NCBI GenBank assembly: GCA_902651635.1
Contig: CACRSC010000046.1
Location: 74,476 to 138,475, forward strand
Source: Mastigamoeba balamuthi
Taxonomy: Eukaryota > Evosea > Mastigamoebida > Mastigamoebidae
DNA: 64,000 nt
Direction: 5' to 3'
The position numbers were made by a program, and so were the translations under genes. Positions 11,165 through 22,634 of this stretch are shown piece by piece. The notes below the pieces were generated by a model. It was not told where the DNA came from and did not search any database. It saw only the letters and a program-made list of their open reading frames with translations. The number at the start of each line of letters is the position of its first letter. The stretch's first letter is position 1.

Positions 11165-11430
11165 GAGACGCTGTGACGACAAGGCCTACATGCTCATCAT
11201 GGACAACGTGGAGAAGTTCCTCGAAAAGATGTTCAGCGTGACCGGCGCGATGGAGAAGGACAGTGCATAGCGCATGCAGGCGGTGATGGGGGCGATGTCA
11301 AGCAAGGTCGACAAGAACGGCTTCGTGAGCCGCGAGTGGCTCGACATAGGTCTCCACACCCCATGTTGCTGCTGTACCTAGGCATCGCAGACAAGGGCGA
11401 ATTGCAGGAGCTCATCGACGCCGTCTGACG
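11165..11430 (+). pseudogene. Fragment of an unidentified alpha-helical protein
   Basis: The plus strand reads KAYMLIMDNVEKFLEKMFSV, then an in-frame TAG at 11268, then in the same frame VDKNGFVSREWLD, which looks like an EF-hand loop or a similar calcium-binding fragment. No start or splice signals were found. Probably a gene remnant left by the local rearrangements. Confidence 0.4.
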
Positions 11431-11614
11431 CCCTCTTGGAGCTGTTCCATTCAGCGCTGTTTACAGACGTTTCCTTCTCGTCGATCACATTGGGGATTGC
11501 ACGTTTGCTCGAAATCTGTAGGGAGACGCACAGACCACTTCTGAATGACAAGGCTGCTCTGTTGAGCTTTCTTTGGAGCCCATTGATTCCGGAGGGAGCG
11601 CGCAGGTGGGTGTT

Positions 11615-12732
11615 TCACTCCTTGGGGTCGTCGATACCAAAGATCATGCGGGCCGAGTTGAAGCCTGCCTGCCGGAACCGCGTCTGCGTGGCTATCTTGG
11701 GCCAGGCGGCGTACGACCGCCAGCCGGGCTGCTTGGCGCAAACGTGGTTGTACCTGTAGTCGGGGTTGGCCACCTCCACCCACTCGCGGTCCAGGCAGTC
11801 CAGCACCGCGCCCAGCCCTTCCCTGTGCAGCACGTACCTGCATCAAAGGACCTTGTGAGCTACTGGTTTTCGCCCAGTCCCGAGGCATCCGGTTCCTGGT
11901 GTTCGAATCGATTGAAACACGCGGAGTTGAGTACGCACGCGTCGCAGCACCAGTGCACGTTGGCCACGCGGATGTCGGGCGCAACGGCCACCTCGCTGCC
12001 CGCGTGATCTGTGCAGCCGCCCAGCCACAGGACGTTCCACGGCTGCGGGGCGTCGCGGACAATGCGCTCCGCGCGCGGCACGAAGTCGCGCACGAGGTCC
12101 ACGTCGTCCTCGAAAAATAGAGCCGTGCGGAACCCGCTGCGATGAAACTCCCTGTACGCCTAGCCAACGAGCGTGCAATTGTTTTTTTAAGAATTCGAGG
12201 TCATCGGTGCCAATTCAGTTGGCGTTGACATTCGCCGCAGTTCAACGGCTGCCGACGCTCTCCCAGGGGGAGCGCGCACCTTGAGGAAGGTGTAGTACTG
12301 GGACGTCTGCTTCCATATCACGCCAGGGTCCGAGCCGTCCCTGGCGTTGCGGGCGTTCTGGTCGCCCTGGGCCCTGAGGTCGAGGCGCGTGGCCCAGGGC
12401 GCGTCCACCGTGTAGTTGCCGCGCTCGTACTGCTCCTTCAGGCGCTCGGCCTCGTACGCCCGCACGACGCGGGCGTTGCGGATGCCCAGCTCGCCCAGCA
12501 GGCGCAGCACCTGCTCCCTGCGCCCCGCCTGCGCCTCCAGGTTGAAGACGTAGACGGCGTCGATGCCCGTGATGCCCGTCGGCGCCATCAGCACCCGCGG
12601 CGGCTGCGCGGCTTCGGCGCCTGCGCCCCGCGTGCCGTCGCCCCGAGGCGCCCCGCCGCGCAGCAGCAGAGCGACGGCGAGGGCCAGCGACGCCGCGGCG
12701 GCAGCCGTTACCAGCTGCATGCCCGACACCAT
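11615..12732 (-). CDS. Glycosyltransferase family 25-like, type II membrane protein
   Basis: Three exons: 12280-12732, 11939-12159, 11615-11837; they join in frame to 298 codons plus stop. A short N-terminal hydrophobic segment (QLVTAAAAASLALAVALLL) is a signal anchor, so the enzyme should face the secretory lumen. GT25 features follow: ITGIDAVYVFNLEAQAGR with RREQVLRLLGELG (residues about 55-85), a conserved ALFFEDDVDL motif in exon 2 with the acidic triplet that binds metal and nucleotide sugar in this fold, then PWNVLWLGGC. The family includes procollagen galactosyltransferases and bacterial LOS/LPS galactosyltransferases; donor and acceptor cannot be told here. Introns of 120 and 101 nt are GT-AG. 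A second Met at 12720 is an alternative start. Confidence 0.8.
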
Positions 12733-13787
12733 CGCCCAGTGTAGTGTCAGCCCCCTGGAGTCCTTTTTATTTTCTGCACTGTGCGGAACATACGCAACGC
12801 ACCGCACCCTGTTTCGGTAACACACGAAATACAACTCAGTCCGGTAGCCCAACCTGGACGTCATGCTCTTGGCCCGCACATGAGCCAGAGCCAGGCGATT
12901 TCTATTCGCAATCAATCGTTGGAATTTGACCATGGGCGACTGCGCAAGAGGAGCTGCCGGATATCTGAAGATAGTAGCTCGATCGTTGGAAGCACGGCCA
13001 TTCCCGTGAAGAGCAGGACATTTGACTTCCCTCAGTTTCAGGCCACGGTATCTCCGGGGGAAAAACTCAAGAAGGAGATATGGCCACACAAATTGATGTG
13101 ATCCACACTCTCACTTAGAATTGTGAATCCACCTTCACAAATGATGGCGGGAACACATACGAGATCATCCTTGACAAGAAAGAATGCCATACATTCAAGT
13201 AGTATGGCTGAAATTCTCGCGTTATACATTCATGCCGGCTGAATTTTGTTTCTCTGAAAAGGGGTAGTATCCTTCAGCCAACCCCTCGCTATAGTGCCGC
13301 TCACCGATGTCCATCTGCGAAGGCTGGCGTGGTTGTGAATGCTGCTTCGGGGCGGCAGGCGTTGAACAGGGCTTTCCCGTGTGCCACATTCATAGTCAAG
13401 CCGCCAGTGGTCACCATTCGGAAGCGTCGATGAGGCCCTGACTGCATCCACGATTCAGCAGTGTCCTGCATTGCATAAATGGTAGAACTAGTGGTGCAAG
13501 TTCTGTTTTACATCTGAGCGGGGGGTTCCTTCTGGCAATATTAGCTGGCCAGGCGACAAACGGTAGAGTTCAGAGAATGAGAGGGGAACACACAAGTCCT
13601 AAAACAAGATGAGGGTGGTTACTATTAGCAAACTGTTCGTGAGCAAGGACGCACGCTAACGCTCCCTTCTCCTGCCCTGCACACTAGAGCACTTGAGGGC
13701 TCGCCTTGGGCTGGCCCCTCTTGCTCCCCCCGAACCGACCGCGGCCAAGCGCAGCAAGCGCACGGCCCCCCCCGCTCCCTGCGCTCC
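12733..13787. other. Intergenic, no gene recognised
   Basis: About 1 kb between the GT25 start and the Rab stop. AT-richer than the flanking genes; only short open frames. It should hold the promoter of the GT25-like gene. Confidence 0.4.
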
Positions 13788-14957
13788 TCAGCAGGCGCAG
13801 CCGCTGCTGCCGCCCGACGACGACGAGCTGCCCGGGTAGCACTGCCCGGAGCTCGAGCCCGAGGCGTGCAGCTTCATGGCGGGGCTCGTGGACCGCGGCG
13901 GGGGCGAGGCGATGCGCCTGAGGTTGACGACGCGCCGCGTGACCTCGGCGAAGAGCTGCTCGATGCCGCGGTTCTCCTTGGCAGAGGTCTCGAAGCAGAC
14001 GGCGCCCAGCTCGTCGGCGTAGGCGTGGGCGGCGGTCACGACGCTGGCCTGGCGCTGCGACGCGGGCAGGGCGTCGTAGAGGTCGAGCTTGGACCCCACG
14101 ACGGCGACCACCAGCTCCTCCGACACGTTCCTCGACAGCTCTGCGCAGGCGTTCCGATTGCTGTCAGCGAGCGCAAGCCCCTCCTCTTTCCGCCCTCCTT
14201 CTTGTTCTGTTCTCTCTCCCTGTTCACTTAAACACACGCTCTCGCTCTCTCTGTTCTCTCTGCCCCCCAGCAAGCAGTAAACGGAAAAGAGAAGAGCAAG
14301 GGTGCGCTGACCTTCGGCCCACGACCGCACGCGCTGGAAGGACTTGGGCTGGGTCGTATCGTACACGAGGATGGCGGCCACTGCGCCGTGGTAGTACATG
14401 GGGGCCTGCGCGTCCCAGCGTTCCAAGTCAGCAAACGCGAACAGCATGGCAGCAAGGCGAGTGGGGCAGGAGAGGAGGGTGTGGGCAGAGGGCGGACTGA
14501 CCAGCGCCCTGAAGCGCTCCTGGCCGGCGGTGTCCCATATCTGCAGCTTCACCTGCGTGCTGTTGACGCTCCTGCAGGGAGGGGCGGGGTGTGGGCGCTG
14601 GGTGAGTGCTGCTCTGCCGAACACGAGCAACACCGGAGCAGCAGCAGTAGCAGGAGGCAACAGCAGCGACCGCAGCGACGACCGGGAGACTGAGAGGGAA
14701 AAGCGCACACTCGCTTGGTGAAGAAGCAGGCGCCCACCGTCGGGTCGTTGTTCTCGATGAACTGGTTCTTGACGTACCGCAGCGCGATGGCGCTCTTGCC
14801 GACACCTGGCGCTCTCGCTCGGTGAGACCCGTCGGGGGAGACCCGCTGCGAGACGGCCTGGGGAATGGGGTGCGGGCGGAGGGGGGGGCGGTAGGGCCGC
14901 ACCAGAGTCGCCAAGGAGCACTATCTTCGCTTCGATGCCTTCATCAGTGCTCGCCAT
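13788..14957 (-). CDS. Rab GTPase, Rab5/Rab21 clade
   Basis: Five exons (14903-14957, 14709-14805, 14502-14571, 14312-14405, 13788-14140) total 669 nt: 222 residues plus stop. All four introns are GT-AG, 97 to 170 nt. G motifs: P-loop GDSGVGKS made across the first splice; WDTAGQERF in exon 3; a G4 motif reading GSKLDL in place of the usual GNKxDL; ETSAKEN for G5. The Switch I and interswitch sequence ([15 protein letters not shown]) and [16 protein letters not shown] resemble the Rab5/Rab21/Rab22 group, which acts on endosomes. The C-terminus is Ser/Gly-rich and ends Cys-Ala-Cys, suited to double geranylgeranylation. The Asn to Ser change in G4 could weaken guanine recognition. Confidence 0.88.
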   Translation of the reverse strand: MASTDEGIEAKIVLLGDSGAALPPPPPPAPHSPGRLAAGLPRRVSPSESARCRQERHRAAVRQEPVHREQRPDGGRLLLHQASVRFSLSVSRSSLRSLLLPPATAAAPVLLVFGRAALTQRPHPAPPCRSVNSTQVKLQIWDTAGQERFRALVSPPSAHTLLSCPTRLAAMLFAFADLERWDAQAPMYYHGAVAAILVYDTTQPKSFQRVRSWAEGQRTLALLFSVYCLLGGRENRESESVCLSEQGERTEQEGGRKEEGLALADSNRNACAELSRNVSEELVVAVVGSKLDLYDALPASQRQASVVTAAHAYADELGAVCFETSAKENRGIEQLFAEVTRRVVNLRRIASPPPRSTSPAMKLHASGSSSGQCYPGSSSSSGGSSGCAC

Positions 14958-15206
14958 CGGCGGTCGCGGTGTGCGCGACAGAGATGCGAAAAATGCACCA
15001 GGAAAATCGACAAAAAGTTCGCGCAAACGTCGCACGGGGATTTTTTTGGAGCGAGAATATCCGAATCTTTGATTATCTGTGATCAAGCAGAGTGTGTTTC
15101 GCGGGCAGATTCCGACCTCGAGGGGCAAATGACGTCTGTACTGTATTTCTTTGCTTTTGTGTTTTGTTCCTATAGAGTCCCCTTTGTAGCGAGCCACGCT
15201 TCGCTC

Positions 15207-16768
15207 TTACCATAGACGCGACTCAGAGGAGACGGGCGACGAGCCCGAAGGCCCGTAGTGGTTGATGATGTACATGAGGACCAGCGAGAAAAACGACGCG
15301 CAGAGGATGCCGAAGTTCTGGGCGAACGACAGCGTAATGGCCGCGGCCTCGCGCTCCTCCTCGTCGACGACCTTGGGCCCGTACTCCATCGCCAGGCACG
15401 CAAAGTAGCCGTTGGTCAGCGCGAACGCCGCCATGATGATGTACGCCGCCGCGTCGCTCTGCCACACGTCGAAGACGGGCAGCAGGAACAGCGGGAAGAA
15501 CGCCACGGCGCGCGCCACCACGGGGATCCAGAGCGTCTTGGCGTTGAAGAGCTTCACGACGTACGGCATTGTTCGACCCACAAAGTCGAACACGTTGAAA
15601 AACCTACGGGAGACACCGGTGAGATGCGCTTCCAGGGCGGGAACGCGGGGGGAGGGGGTGGACTCACGCGGTCAGAATGACACCGAACCAGTCGCCCAGG
15701 GACTCGTTCTGGCCGGCGATCTTGGAGGTGACGCCGGGGAACAGGCAGAGCGTCACGAAGAGGACCGACCAGCACGTGAAGACCTGCAGCCAGATCTTGC
15801 GGAACAGCGGCAGGTAGCGCACCTTGCGGGCTCGCGTCTCCTCGGCCTCGGACTTGCGGTCGTCGGAGGCGTCGCGGGCGCGCAGCTCGATGGCGCTGAC
15901 AGCGGCGGGGATGCGGACGACGAGGACGCTGGCGATGAGGCAGGCGACGATGAAGAGCGCGGCGATGCCGAAGTAGAGCAGCGCGCTGTTGCGGTACCCC
16001 GCGTCGTTGGTCGGGAACGAGGCCTTGGTGGCGGCACGGATGACCGAGACAATCAGGCCAGCGATGCCTGCAGCGTGGGACCGACGGTTGTGTGAGCGCT
16101 GGTAGACAGAAAAACCGGTGGGGTTCGCTGCGACAGTATTCGAACCGTTTCCACTCCAAAAGGCGATGATGCACGACGGGTCCGCCACCATCGACAGTCC
16201 CGTCGCAGCCCCGAAGAGCACTGTTGGAGGCAAAGAACCAGGAAGTCAGTGACGTGTTAATACACCTCAGAAGAGGGGGTTTTACAGTATGGGAGGCGTA
16301 CTGGCTGTGGCGAAGCCTGCGAAGGACGTGCTGATCAGGATGATGGGCAGGGAGACGCTCGACGACAGGAAGATGGTGAGGATGGGCACCAGCAGCAGCA
16401 CGACGAGGTGGATGGAGAAGCAGGCGAGGAAGCGACCGAGGAACGGCAGGCGCGGGCCCAGCCAAATCGACGCGAACAGACCCAGCGAGTTGGGCACGTT
16501 GTGCGTCACGGTGATCACGAACATGAACGGGAAGTCCGGGTACGTGTGCCTGCGCGCCCCTCCAGGGTCAGTCCCGAGCGATCGGGACGCCAGAGGGGCG
16601 TGGGGACTGGGGGGCGTGCGTGAAAAGGTCCGAGGCCGAGAGGAAGGCGTTCCACGGCAGGAGGACGCCAGTGCCCAGGATCAGGAAGTAGAGGACACCC
16701 AGCTTGCCCAGGCCACTGGGAGCAGCGACCTTCTCACAGCAGATGGTGTCAGCGTCCTGCCGAGACAT
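15207..16768 (-). CDS. Equilibrative nucleoside transporter 1 of 3
   Basis: SLC29/ENT family, facilitated nucleoside carrier with 11 membrane helices. Five exons: 16620-16768, 16302-16549, 16146-16220, 15668-16067, 15207-15603; sum 1269 nt, 422 residues. Family marks: LILGTGVLLPWNAFLSASD in the first helix, YPDFPFMFVITVTHNVPN, RLPFLGRF, then GYRNSALLYFGIAAL and LFPGVTSKI in the second half, ending in the helices with NGYFACLAMEYGP. The first intron has a GC donor (16619-16618) and an AG acceptor, required for the conserved frame. Same exon plan as the copies at 23114-25649 and 26608-28572. Confidence 0.92.
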
Positions 16769-17596
16769 TCGCCTCTCGCGTCCTGCCTGCTGTTTTGCGA
16801 TGTGCAGAGTGGATCACAAAGAACACAGGGCCCCACAGAAAACACCAGGGCTCGTTGATCTTCGCCCGAGCTCTACTGATGTTCCACGCATGGAAATCCA
16901 TCTAGACGTTGAACATCGCCTAGACGAGGCGAACTGGGTGAGAAAAAGACGGAATTCCTTCCGCGTTTGGAAGAAGCAGCACTGAATTTGCACTGCGCCC
17001 GCATGCTGGGCCCCCAGGCCTCAGCGCATTTCGCTGCCCCCGGGAGTCGTGGGAGCTGAAATGCCGCTTCTTTTCCCCCGCGTGTCGCCCCGCATCCGAC
17101 CACAGCGAAGATCAGAGAGGGATGGAGGACTGCCGGAATACTCGAGCGTCTTCCTGGCCCCCAAAAACGGATGAAGATCCACTGAAAAGGAAACGCATAT
17201 CCCTGGAAGCTTTTCCTGACGGCGGCGCACTGCTGGCTTGCTCTTACCCTAACCCTAACCCTCAGTCGCAGGCAACGCCATCTACTCGCTTCGCGCCAAT
17301 AACATGGACTGAGAAATCGATTTGAACATTTCCGATAGCCCGGTTTGGGAAAAACAGAACAAATTTCTTGAAGGCAGAACTCCAGCTCGGTGCCCAGGCC
17401 TCTAGCGAGCTGGTTTGCAGAGAGAATAGCTCGTTTCGATTCGAGAAAGCACGGAAATCGTGTATTTCATTCGTCTGTGCTCTGTGACGTTTCCCATCCC
17501 TTCGTTTTTTCCTATTTGTCTTGGTGGAAAAACCGACAAAACCGACGCCGCATTTGACACTATCGGCGACTCACAGACCTATTCGCAATCGGCCCA
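16769..17596. other. Intergenic, no gene recognised
   Basis: No credible coding model. Contains a short telomere-like run (ttaccctaaccctaaccc) at 17244-17263. Confidence 0.4.
17244..17263. repeat. Short interstitial TAACCC repeat
   Basis: Three near-perfect CCCTAA/TTAGGG units. Too short to be a telomere end; it may be chance or the pyrimidine-rich end of an intron (followed by cag). Confidence 0.4.
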
Positions 17597-18852
17597 TCAA
17601 TGCCACCCAGCAACCAGATCGTGCACTGCAAGAGGCAGACCTTGTGTTGCGAACGCTGGACTGGAGGCGAGAACACGGAACTCGAAGGGCCTGCGCCCCA
17701 GAAGGACCTCTCGGTCGCGCTCCCACGTGAACAGCCCCGTTCCGCAGAACTCCGCCAGCGGGTTCAGCTCCACGACTCTGATGCTGACTCCGCTGAATCT
17801 GCCCAGCCCGTGGAGAGTACGGGCGTAGGTGCCAGACAAGCGCACGAGCAGCAAGTCGACAACACAGCTCCGGAGGGGTATCTTTGGGAGGACATCACTC
17901 ATCAGGCAGTTCCGGATCTGCTCTGCCACTGCGTCTGCCGAGGCCTGGAGCCACGGGAAATACACGTACCTACGGGGTACCAGTAAGCAGAGAACCGAAC
18001 AAGAGCAGGAAAGAGAGTCTCTGACTCGTTGTACTGTGTAAGGGCTGTGAGCCTCCCATCGTTGACAAATGCCCTGAGCTCGGTGTCGGGGTCGAACCAG
18101 ACGAACTCTCTGACAACAACATTGAACGGCTCTGGTATCCTTCCCTCAGCAAACTGTGCACGGGATCAGAACGTACAGACCCCCGCACGGCAGGCTTCCC
18201 GCACCTCTGTTAGGTCCCCCTGAATGCGGTCACTCAGAACGAGGTTCTCGACGGCCTGAGCACCACTCCGAGAGACCATCAATGCCGTCGTGGCTCTGTA
18301 ACACGCGTGCATCACTCTGTTCGCCTCAGCACCTGCGATGGCCAGCAGTCAGCTGCTACGACACTGGGCGGGGCATTGCAGTGGGTTGTGAAGGGACCAA
18401 CCGTCATAGACCAGGCCGGCCTCGTCCGCGACGACCCACGCGAGCTCTTCCTGCATGGCGCGGCGTGTGGCGTCGGGCCTCCGCATCGGCGCGTCCTTGG
18501 GGCTGCGGGACGAAAGCCTCACGAACGCCTCCGCGCTCCCCATCTCCCGCATCTCCGAGTCGATCGAGCGTGCGAGCTCCTCGAGCTCGGGCCTCGTCGA
18601 CGATGCAGCGGAGCTGGCGCCGTGGAGCGCCTCTGCGTGCGCTGCGGCGAGGGCGGTGGCGACAGGGCGGGAGAGGGGCACGAAGCGGCTGCGGAAGGAG
18701 AGCGAGGAGACCGAGTCGAAGTAGCGCTCGAGGTACGATTCGGACATCAACGACTGGTAGTTGTCGCCATCACAGATCAGCTCCACGGGGCCGCTGCCCT
18801 CAGGACGACGCGGCCCCGATGCCTTGCGCAGCGTTACGGAGGAGAAGTCCAT
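17597..18852 (-). CDS. CDC123/D123-like ATP-grasp protein
   Basis: Four exons (18402-18852, 18205-18332, 18026-18153, 17597-17969) total 1080 nt: 359 residues, close to the roughly 340 of CDC123. Exon 1 holds AFVRLSSRSPKDA, matching the Pro-Lys-Asp-Ala region of D123 proteins. Exon 3 reads VVREFVWFDPDTELRAFV then NDGRLTALTQYN, the ATP-grasp core with the Glu and Arg that bind MgATP. Exon 4 has SIRVVELNPLAEFCGTGLF, the family's E-x-N-P metal-binding motif. CDC123 uses ATP to help assemble translation factor eIF2. The sequence also resembles the wider R2K ATP-grasp clade, so the eIF2 role is inferred. Introns are GT-AG, 51 to 69 nt. Confidence 0.72.
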
Positions 18853-19655
18853 GGGGTGCTCGGCCGTGCGCTCGGGAGTGCTATTCAGGGCACACTTGGG
18901 ATTGCCTTGCGATTCTCACCGTGGAAATTTGCACTTGCACCGTATTGGCGTATCTCGGGGACCAGGGGGCGAGCAGGGAGGGGGACAGCAAGCAGAGGCC
19001 AGCAGGCCGTTCCAGCGGCTGGAGGCAGCCGGGTCTGCTGAGAGGCTCAGAGCTCCTTCTTGCCTGCGGGCTGCAGGCACAGCAGCGACGAGGCCCCCAC
19101 AGCACCCACGGCAGCGTACGCCACAAGCGCCCTCTCCCCTGATGTGCCTCGCGGTCTGCGCTGCGACTTGGCGTTCCCCGTTGGCGAATTCGATTCGCAT
19201 TTGAATTCGAGAATTGAATTGAATTGAATTGAAAGGGTGAGCACGTCGCCTCACGAGCTCAGCCCAAACACAACAACGCGACACAGCGGCCAGACGACCT
19301 GCCCCGAGGAGTGTCTGGATGTGGCCGCGGTGGCCGAGGGCGTCAGCGTGAGCGGGGGCACGTCGCCGGCAGAGCGCGAGGACGCGGGGGCCGCGAGCAG
19401 CGCAGAGGCCCAGCAGCAGCACAGGCACCAGACACAGCAGCACCAGCACCAGCAGGAGGAGGATGAGGAGGAGGTCCACAGCAGCGACGACGGGGCGCAG
19501 GCCGACACCTCCGCCAGCCGCGACCACAAGGCCCACACCCCCAACGCCGCCGACCGCCGAGGAAGCCCGCGGGCGACAGCGACAGCGACGCGTCGACGAC
19601 GACCAGCCACGACGCCGACAGCGACAGCTCCGACGACGAGGAGGAGGAGGCGCTG
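18853..19655 (+). pseudogene. Upstream acidic stretch, homologous to 7250-8075, frame broken
   Basis: From about 19060 this matches the decayed copy at 5740-8075. 19237-19560 reads as an acidic Gln/Glu/Ala-rich frame beginning at a GTG directly after the AATTG repeat. A net one-base loss near 19560 relative to the other copy takes the frame out of register with the ATG at 19656. It may be former coding sequence or 5' leader. Confidence 0.4.
19206..19232. repeat. (AATTG)n microsatellite, copy 2
   Basis: Gaattgaattgaattgaatt run; counterpart at 7936-7960 in the inverted copy. Confidence 0.7.
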
Positions 19656-22634
19656 ATGGCTGAGGTCCTCGTGAGCCTCTCGGACGACGTGCGCATGCAG
19701 GGGCACGATGGCGCCGAGGACGTGCCCTGCGACGGCGACGAGGCCGCAGAGAGCGCCCAGGACGAGGGCGATCAGCAGAACGAGCACCAGAGCGCAGCGC
19801 ACGGGGCAGCAACAGCGGCGGCGGGGCAGCAGGACGAGGCGGCGGACCAGGGGAGGGACAGCAGCAGCAGCGGCATCAGCGAGGCAGCGGCAGCGTACGC
19901 CACCAGCGCCCTCTGCACTCGCTTGTTTTCGTCAAAGATCAATTGCTTCTAATCGAAATTACAAAATGAATGAATTCTTGAAATCGCTCATCACTGCGTG
20001 CGCAGCGGCAAGGAGCGGTGTGTCGCGGACGTGGCGCCTGTGTGCGCCGAGGCCGAGGCGGAGGTGGTCGTCGGCCAGAGGGACTGCGTGCAGGACGCCC
20101 ATCCCAACAGCCGCGGCACCGCGTCGCTGCGGCAGTCGAGGGACGACTCCAACGCCGCCGGCCACGATGGCAGCGACGACGAGAAGGACGGGCACGTCGC
20201 CGCGCTGAGCCTCGGAGGTGTCACGGCCAGCGCAAGCTGCGGTAGCGATGGGTGGGTCAACCGGGGTACGTCGCCCGCGGAGCAGCTGAACGCCGGCGCA
20301 GCCATCGCGGACATGGCGGAGATGGCGTGTGCGGGGGAGCACAGCGAGGACGAGGTCCCCATCGACGCCTCGGCCAGCGGGGAGCACGCGAGCGCCCAGC
20401 ACGGCGAATGCGGCGTTGCAGCCGAGGAGACGGCGGCGTGCGACCTCGACGAGTCGGCGGTCAGAAACTACGGTGGGGATGAGGATGAGGACGCGCAGGC
20501 CGCCCTGATGGCCGTGGTCCTCGCGGGCTTGGCGTGCAACGCGCACACCGCGTGCACCGCGCAGCTGGAGCAGAACGCGGCCGAGCACAGCGACGAGAGC
20601 CGCGACTACGAGCCGATCCCTGAGGCCGACCAGGAGAATGCGCACGACGAGGACCACCTGCTGCCCGAGCATGGTGCCGATAGGATTGCGACAGACGGTA
20701 TCGACAACATCGCGTGTCTCGCGGAGCTCGTACGTGCAGCTGCCGCCATCCAGTACCGTATGGGCGACATCAGCGATGCCACGCCCGCCGTCGACATGAT
20801 CACGTGGACGAGCGCGGCGGAGCCCAAGCACGAGAGCGGCGACGAGGCCACCAAGTCTGAGCGCTTCGAGGAAATCCAGCGCGCCTACGGTCCCGAGGCA
20901 GAGAGCGCCAGGGGCGACAAGCACAGCCCCAAGGCCGTCGCGGGGGCCGGAGCAGAAGCGCCGGAGCGGGCGGGCGAGGCAGCGGTGCTGATGTCGGGGA
21001 AGCTGCGGGTCGACGGGGCGCGTAAGTGGAAGTGGGCGGTGCTCACGGCCACGCAGTTGAGGCTGTTCAAGAGCGTGTCAGACGCGGCGAGCGGGAGGGC
21101 GGCCAGGACGCTGGAGACGCGACTGGGGGCGGCGAGGGCATCGCGGGACGGGGCGGCCGAGGTGTTCACGTTCTTCCCCAACGTGGGCAGGTCCATCAAG
21201 CTGCGGACCAAGACGTGCGCGGGCACGGGGGGCTGACTGGTTGCGCAGTGGCTTGCCTCACACGATTGGGACTGCACAGGAGCGCCGAGGCCGCGGAGTG
21301 GGTGCAGGCGCTGAGCGCGTGCTGCAGCGGAATGGTTCTCGAGGCCATTCAGGTGCGCCCCAGGGCTGTGTGCTGCGCTGTGCCCCATGCACCCGCTCCG
21401 GTCACACTTCAGCGCTGCAGTCGGCCAGGGTGGAGGACGCGACACACATGGAGGAGCTGCCCCAGGAGACCGCGGACCCGCGCCTGCTGCCCATCATCGA
21501 GATGGAGGGCAATGACGTCTGCGCCGACTGCGGCGATACCAGTGCGCTGCCCCCCCCCTTAGGGCTCAACTGTTCAGCCCCGCTTCGGCTGATGCATTGA
21601 CGCCCCACCACCCCATCCCCCGACCACGACCAGAGCCGTGTTGGGCGTCGACGAACCTGGGGGTGCTGCTGTGCCTCAAGTGCAGCGGGGCGCACAGGAG
21701 CCTGGGGACCGGCGTCAGCAAGGTGCGGTCACTGGTGATGGACACACGCTGCTGGGACGACGCGGCCGTCATCGCGACGATGCTGGGCATCGGCAACGCG
21801 GCGTCCAACGCGCGGTGGGAGGCCGGGCTGGCCAGCAGCGGTGACACCAAGCCCGGACCCCAGACGCCTCTGCCCGAGAGGATGCGGTTCATCGCGAGCA
21901 AGTACGCAGAGGGCAAGTACGCGTACAGGGATGCCACCGTTGAGTGCCTCTCCCGGTCGTTCGGACTATTCGTGAGGCTGCCCTCGTCTGTCTCTCTCTC
22001 TATTCATCTGTGCCTCACCGAATCTCGGTCATCCTTCCGCAGGTCAACACTCGGAGGACGCTTCTGCTGACGGGGCCTGTGCTGGCGGTGCTGGGCCGCG
22101 AGGCCATCGCGGCGGCGCAAAGCAGAGGGCAGGTGGACGTGTNCGACATGAGGGCGCCCATCGACGCCGGCGAGTACGGGCCGTGCGAGGTGTCCCAGGC
22201 CCTCAAGCGCCTCCTGGCCAGGCTGCCCGAGCCGCTCATGACCCACGCCGGCTGGCTTCAGCTGGTGGGTCAGTGTCCCGCCGCCTCGCGCAGGCGCGTC
22301 CGCAAGGTCGTGGCGGCACTGCCGGACCCGAACAAGCGCCTCCTGCGGTTCCTCGTGGAGGACGTCTTCCTCGGCGTGCTCACGACGGTCAACAAGATGA
22401 CCGCCGAGAGCCTTGCCATCGTCGTTGGTGTGCCCGAGTCGTCTCTCGCTCACCCCCGTTGTCTTCCCACCTTGGCGCCACACTGACTGCCCTGCAGCGC
22501 CGTGCATCCTGAGGCCGAGCGACGACGCGCTGGCGGCGATGAGGCTGACGCCGGAGGAGCACCGCGACCTGGCCAACAGGTCGGCCAGAGTCGTGCGGAT
22601 GATTCTCGAGGGTCACAAGAGGATCCTCACATGA
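19656..22634 (+). CDS. PH-ArfGAP-RhoGAP protein (ARAP-like)
   Basis: Seven exons: 19656-19930, 20006-21214, 21280-21352, 21421-21541, 21634-21938, 22043-22427, 22498-22634; sum 2505 nt, 834 residues, all GT-AG. The N-terminal half is acidic and low in complexity. A PH domain follows (KLRVDGARKWKWAVLTATQL to EAAEWVQALSACCSG, residues about 430-520). Then an ArfGAP zinc finger: CADCGDTKPCWASTNLGVLL with CLKCSGAHRSLG, made across a splice. Then a RhoGAP segment: LLARLPEPLMT, DPNKRLLRFLVEDVF, and LAIVVAPCILRP across the last splice. This pairing of Arf and Rho inactivation is known from ARAP proteins, which link membrane traffic to actin. The RhoGAP N-terminal part is short and I see no GIFRxSG arginine finger. 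N at 22143 makes one residue ambiguous. Confidence 0.85.

Noticed and set aside
17244-17263. Internal telomere or chromosome fusion point
   Set aside because: Only about three units, with no orientation switch or array.
19237-19655. Acidic frame at 19237 as the true N-terminus of the ArfGAP gene
   Set aside because: It begins at GTG, has no ATG in frame and is out of phase with the rest. The ATG at 19656 gives a closed seven-exon model.
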